Shown here: positions 61,119 through 64,000 of the stretch, piece by piece | Numbering within the stretch: position 1 is the first letter of the stretch | How the letters are laid out: each line of letters opens with the position of its first letter | Source: BJGV01 sp003230615 | GTDB taxonomy: Bacteria > Pseudomonadota > Gammaproteobacteria > Burkholderiales > Nitrosomonadaceae | Length of the DNA: 64,000 nt | Direction: 5' to 3' | NCBI GenBank assembly: GCA_963663215.1 | Contig: OY760140.1 | Span: forward strand, 620,001 to 684,000 | Program-made: the position numbers and the translations under genes | The notes under the pieces: generated by a model | Databases searched by the model: none | What the model was told of the DNA's origin: nothing | The model's input: the letters and a program-made list of their open reading frames with translations, nothing else

Positions 61119-62267
61119 ATGAAAAATAATATTTGGGCAATTGTTTTAGCAGCATCGGTCACTTTTCTAGTGGGTTGCGCAACTCCACCAGCACCTTCCG
61201 GTGGGGGCTTTAACGCGGCACAGCTGAGTACAGCAATGTATGCTAAAAAAGCTGATACCTTTGTGATTGTTCAGGATGCCTCGTCATCAATGAGCGGTCA
61301 ACACATGAATATGGGGCATTCTAAGCTAGATATGGCGAGGAAAACCCTATCAAACATGAATCAAACGATTCCTCAACTAGACTTTAACTCAGGTCTCACG
61401 AGTTTTGGGGGCAGCGGGGCTACAGTGCTCTACGGATTAGCACCCTATAGCCGTGGTGGCCTTGGTGGGGGCATAGCCAAACTTACAGGTGCAGGCGGCA
61501 CGACTCCCATGGGCGCAGGTATTGATACTGCTAACAGCAAACTTCTGACAGGGCTAGGGCTTGGACAGATAGCGATGTTTATCGTTAGTGATGGTATATC
61601 AGATGCGAGTCATTCTTCTGGCGGGAATGGTGGCAAGCAAGGTGCCATTGCTGCTGCTAAAAAGGCAAAAGACCAACTTGGCGATAGGTTGTGCATTTAC
61701 CCCATCCAAATCGGTAATGAGGAAGGTGCAGAAGATTTTATGGATGAACTCGCCACGATCGGAGGTTGCGGTTTTGCATCTAATGCCATGTATATTTCTT
61801 CACCCAAGACTATGGCCAGTTACGTGGTTAAAACCCTTCTCGGACCTGTTGGAGATGCCGCTGTTCGTGTTGACACTGATCCCGATAAAATTACTTTCTC
61901 CGCTGATGCATTATTCGATTTTGACAAAGCCATACTGAAATCGGAAGGCAAACAATCTCTGGATAACCTGATGGCCAAACTGGGGAATGTAAAATATGAT
62001 GTAATTGTTGCTGTTGGTTACACTGACCGTATTGGTAATGAAGATTACAACAAACGGCTCTCTGTACGTCGTGCCAATGCAGTTAAAAGCTACCTCGTAG
62101 CGAACAAAGGTGTTGACGCCAGCAACGTTTTTGTTGATGGAAAAGGCGAAGCTAACCCGGTAACTGGAACTACATGTATCGGAAAAGGTATGTCAACTAA
62201 AAAACTGATTGCTTGCCTGCAACCCGATCGTCGCGTTGAGATCGAGATTTCTGGTGTACGGGAATGA
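61119..62267 (+). CDS. VWA-OmpA lipoprotein
   Basis: 383 residues. Lipoprotein signal with lipobox LVGC; a von Willebrand A domain with the MIDAS start VQDASSSMSG (DxSxS) and later GGTTPMG and IVSDGISD; then an OmpA-like peptidoglycan-binding domain: FSADALFDFDKAIL, VGYTDRIGNEDYNKRLSVRR, GKGEANPV and PDRRVEIEI. It should link the outer membrane to peptidoglycan and present a metal-dependent binding face in the periplasm. It is intact. Confidence 0.85.
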   Translation: MKNNIWAIVLAASVTFLVGCATPPAPSGGGFNAAQLSTAMYAKKADTFVIVQDASSSMSGQHMNMGHSKLDMARKTLSNMNQTIPQLDFNSGLTSFGGSGATVLYGLAPYSRGGLGGGIAKLTGAGGTTPMGAGIDTANSKLLTGLGLGQIAMFIVSDGISDASHSSGGNGGKQGAIAAAKKAKDQLGDRLCIYPIQIGNEEGAEDFMDELATIGGCGFASNAMYISSPKTMASYVVKTLLGPVGDAAVRVDTDPDKITFSADALFDFDKAILKSEGKQSLDNLMAKLGNVKYDVIVAVGYTDRIGNEDYNKRLSVRRANAVKSYLVANKGVDASNVFVDGKGEANPVTGTTCIGKGMSTKKLIACLQPDRRVEIEISGVRE

Positions 62268-62304
62268 AATAGTCGAAATAGAATACAAATAGATTGAAGC
62301 CCTT

Positions 62305-62336
62305 AAATATCAGCTTTGTACCAAAAGCAGACATTC
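62305..62336 (+). repeat. Palindromic repeat A
   Basis: Copy with GTACCAAAA loop and GCAGACATTC right arm, between the convergent genes. Confidence 0.75.
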
Positions 62337-62345
62337 AGCGCCACC

Positions 62346-62645
62346 TCAATTCATTGCCGATTTTTTGACGTAGAAAAGATGCACATCCTCCTCTTGCAAA
62401 TGATCAAATAAGTGATCTGCCTCTTCCTTGCTGACGATCATTACGATTTCCTGCGGGTTATCGGCTGGCTCGAATAAGCGTGCCGAGTGGACGTGACGAT
62501 TATGTCCGTAGCCTTCGCTGCCGGTCACAACGGTTGCACCACGCAGCCCCAAATTGAGGGCGGAGAGCATGAGCCAGTCAGACATTTGTGTCGATCCGTG
62601 AAAACAATCCTCATGAGTAAAAAATGTGATCTCATAACCCCTCAT
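62346..62645 (-). CDS. DUF190 (PII-like) protein
   Basis: 100 residues from MRGYEITFF (SD GGAGACAGCG just upstream; an upstream ATG at 62687 is less likely). The family pattern is complete: YEITFFTHEDCFHGSTQMSD, LGLRGATVVTGSEGYGHNRH, HSARLFEPADNPQEIVMIVS and HLFYVKK. DUF190 proteins have a PII-like trimeric fold and often neighbour CrcB or transport genes; here there is none. Confidence 0.85.
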   Translation of the reverse strand: MRGYEITFFTHEDCFHGSTQMSDWLMLSALNLGLRGATVVTGSEGYGHNRHVHSARLFEPADNPQEIVMIVSKEEADHLFDHLQEEDVHLFYVKKSAMN

Positions 62646-62785
62646 CGCTGTCTCCTCATGAACATTTGATTTACTTATTGGTGGCATGAAGATATATCAG
62701 AATTCTACACACCCATCTTTCATGATATATCCTACGCTAATTATCAGATGCTGATTACCTGAAAAACTTATAACATCTATCTTCT

Positions 62786-62851
62786 GAATGTGCGCTTTGA
62801 GTCGAAATTGCTCATTCGTCAACGTTTGTTCAGTGCCAAAAGCAGACGATC
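62786..62851 (+). repeat. A'-A doublet
   Basis: A' (TGAGTCGAAATTGCTCATTC) followed by GTCAACGTTTGTTCAGTGCC and AAAGCAGACG, in the same order as other doublets. Confidence 0.7.
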
Positions 62852-62854
62852 ACA

Positions 62855-62926
62855 TTTGATAGGGGGGTGGGTAAGTTCTAGACTAGGTGTACCCCGCTAG
62901 TCCTGATTTAATCTTGTCATGGGACA
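62855..62926 (+). repeat. Repeat C, right part
   Basis: GATAGGGGGGTGGGTAAG, CTAGACTAGGTGTACCCC, then the duplication begins at 62906 (ATTTAATCTTGTCATGGGAC). Confidence 0.65.
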
Positions 62927-63747
62927 CTTACAGATAAATAACTAGTAAGAAGGGTAATAAGTCACATTGCTATAGATTCCAAGCGTGATAGATTTGTTGG
63001 TTCTGAAAAAGTATTTATCTAATACAACCATGAGATTGCAATGCATAAAGTTATTTTGATGATGCTACTTGCGGTAATTAGCAGTAGTGCGACAGCTGCA
63101 TGGACAAAAATAGTGGATGCAAAAGATAATACAGATGGCCCTAACCAGGGATCTCTTTATAGCGTCTATGTTGATCGCGACACCATGCGCAATTCTAATG
63201 ATTCAATAAAAATATGGGAATTATACAATTACCAAACAGTTCAGCAAGGAGATGGTGTCACCCCATATTTGTCATTAAAGGTTCGTACAGAATACGACTG
63301 TTCAAGGGAGCGATCTAGGGAGCACTATGTAGCTATTTTCTCTGAAAATATGGGTAAAGGAAAAAGAGGCGGGGAAAAGGAATATGTCCATCGTTGGGCA
63401 TCAGTATCAGTGGAGCCAGACACTGTGGGAACGAGGCTCTGGAAATTTGCCTGTGGGAGGTGATGGGAGACAGGGGTGCTCAAGACTCGATTTATTTCTA
63501 TAACATGTTGTTACCAATTGATTAAATAAGACTTAAAGTTCCTCAGGTCTAATCATACATGTTGGTTCGATGCCTGTTCTGGATGACATATAAATCATGT
63601 ATTATCAAATATTAAGTAGAAGTAGTCTCCCAGCGGTAGTACTTCCGTAGTACTTCTCCTGAAACTGTTTTTTGAAGGCCGATTTAGAGTGTATATACGT
63701 TATGTCTATTAGCGTGGAACTGCCTACTATTATCAGCAAAAATAAGG
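62906..63747 (+). repeat. 842-bp duplication, copy 2
   Basis: Appears identical to 59161-60002, including the gene and repeat E (63517-63747). The left edge lies at the end of repeat C in this copy, the right edge inside the repeat E/D junction. Confidence 0.95.
63041..63463 (+). CDS. Surface-adhesin-E-like secreted protein, copy 2
   Basis: Identical to the protein encoded at 59296 (140 residues, Sec signal, Y.D..T motif YVDRDTMRNS). The lack of differences over the gene and flanks means a very recent duplication or ongoing gene conversion. Confidence 0.7.
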   Translation: MHKVILMMLLAVISSSATAAWTKIVDAKDNTDGPNQGSLYSVYVDRDTMRNSNDSIKIWELYNYQTVQQGDGVTPYLSLKVRTEYDCSRERSREHYVAIFSENMGKGKRGGEKEYVHRWASVSVEPDTVGTRLWKFACGR

Positions 63748-63945
63748 CAAGTTTTAATACTTTTTTCTATTTACCATTTGTTAATATGTATTACTTGTAT
63801 TGGTGTAAGGGAAAAGTATCACATGAAAAAATGGCACGAAGTTTCTACAAAATTTACTATCCACATTCCAAGCTATTAAAGTACAGGAACTATAGCTATG
63901 GGTAAATATAATTCACTGATCTCTTTATTCGTTCTTACGTACTCT

Positions 63946-63977
63946 GAATGTCTGCTTTGTGTCAAAAGTGGACATTC
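63946..63977 (+). repeat. Palindromic repeat A
   Basis: A near-consensus copy (GTGTCAAAA loop) close to the window end. A weak small frame at 63672-63905 is mostly repeat E and is not called. Confidence 0.85.
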
Positions 63978-64000
63978 AATCCACCTCCAATTGAATTTCG

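Noticed and set aside
63672..63905. 77-codon + strand frame
   Set aside because: Its first half is repeat E, shared with non-coding copies; no SD and no family.

Overview
The window looks like a stretch of a gammaproteobacterial chromosome. The families present (DUF3422, DUF2905, DUF4399, DUF190, SagB-type nitroreductase, BCCT, NadA, CspA) are all at home there. No ribosomal, replication or conjugation genes are present, so genus cannot be given. Base composition is patchy: most of the window is AT-rich, while the oxoprolinase (10928-14557), the SagB-type dehydrogenase, the M28 peptidase and the alcohol dehydrogenase are visibly GC-richer, as expected for cargo of mixed origin.

The organising feature is a set of dispersed repeats that divide the DNA into modules of about 0.6 to 8 kb. 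(1) Repeat A is a 32-bp palindrome (stem arms GAATGTCYGCTTT / AAAGCGGACATTC, GTGCCA-type loop) with over 40 copies, nearly all in one orientation. (2) Repeat B/B' is about 125-150 bp, has about 20 copies all on the + strand, carries two direct repeats 12 bp apart (TGGTA or GGGGGTA type) and ends in a core TTCGATTCCCGCCGCC. The core equals the 3' end of a tmRNA (ssrA) T-arm/acceptor. B therefore looks like an attachment site of tyrosine-recombinase elements, and the window like an array of gene modules stacked at one kind of att core. No integrase is present. (3) Repeats C, D and E are further dispersed elements near the module ends.

Layout: START/FecR/DUF3422 (0.4-3.6 kb); SYLF remnant, DhaL/DhaK, Tat deacetylase and lipoprotein (4-9.4 kb); trypsin-like protease (9.6-10.4); fused oxoprolinase (10.9-14.6); TetR/MBL-remnant/SDR unit with a repeated operator (14.9-17); tRNA fragments and an NDK-like gene (17.2-18.9); cold-shock gene (19.7); small secreted and membrane proteins (20.4-22.2); hairpin cluster (23.0); RNase H-like (24.3); secernin/C69 (25.4); lipoprotein, M28 and methyltransferase (26.7-29.4); DCC, lipoprotein and DsrE (29.6-31.3); SagB-like dehydrogenase (31.8-33.5); alcohol dehydrogenase and membrane protein (34.1-35.7); O-methyltransferase remnant (36.7); Gly/Tyr-rich secreted protein, SRPBCC remnant, an IS3-family element, ICMT-like remnant and NadA (38-42.5); small modules (43-51.4); carbonic anhydrase remnant, TetR/COQ9-like, YdjM-like, BCCT plus a tiny membrane partner, HTH, GGDEF-like (51.7-59.2); a duplicated adhesin-E-like gene, HNH-like, VWA-OmpA lipoprotein and DUF190 (59.2-64).

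The genes do not form one pathway. They read as independent accessory functions (redox enzymes, envelope lipoproteins, transport, stress), each with its own orientation. Many coding regions carry one frameshift, often at a homopolymer, or one in-frame stop. This means either real decay of cargo or read errors, and the sequence alone cannot separate the two.
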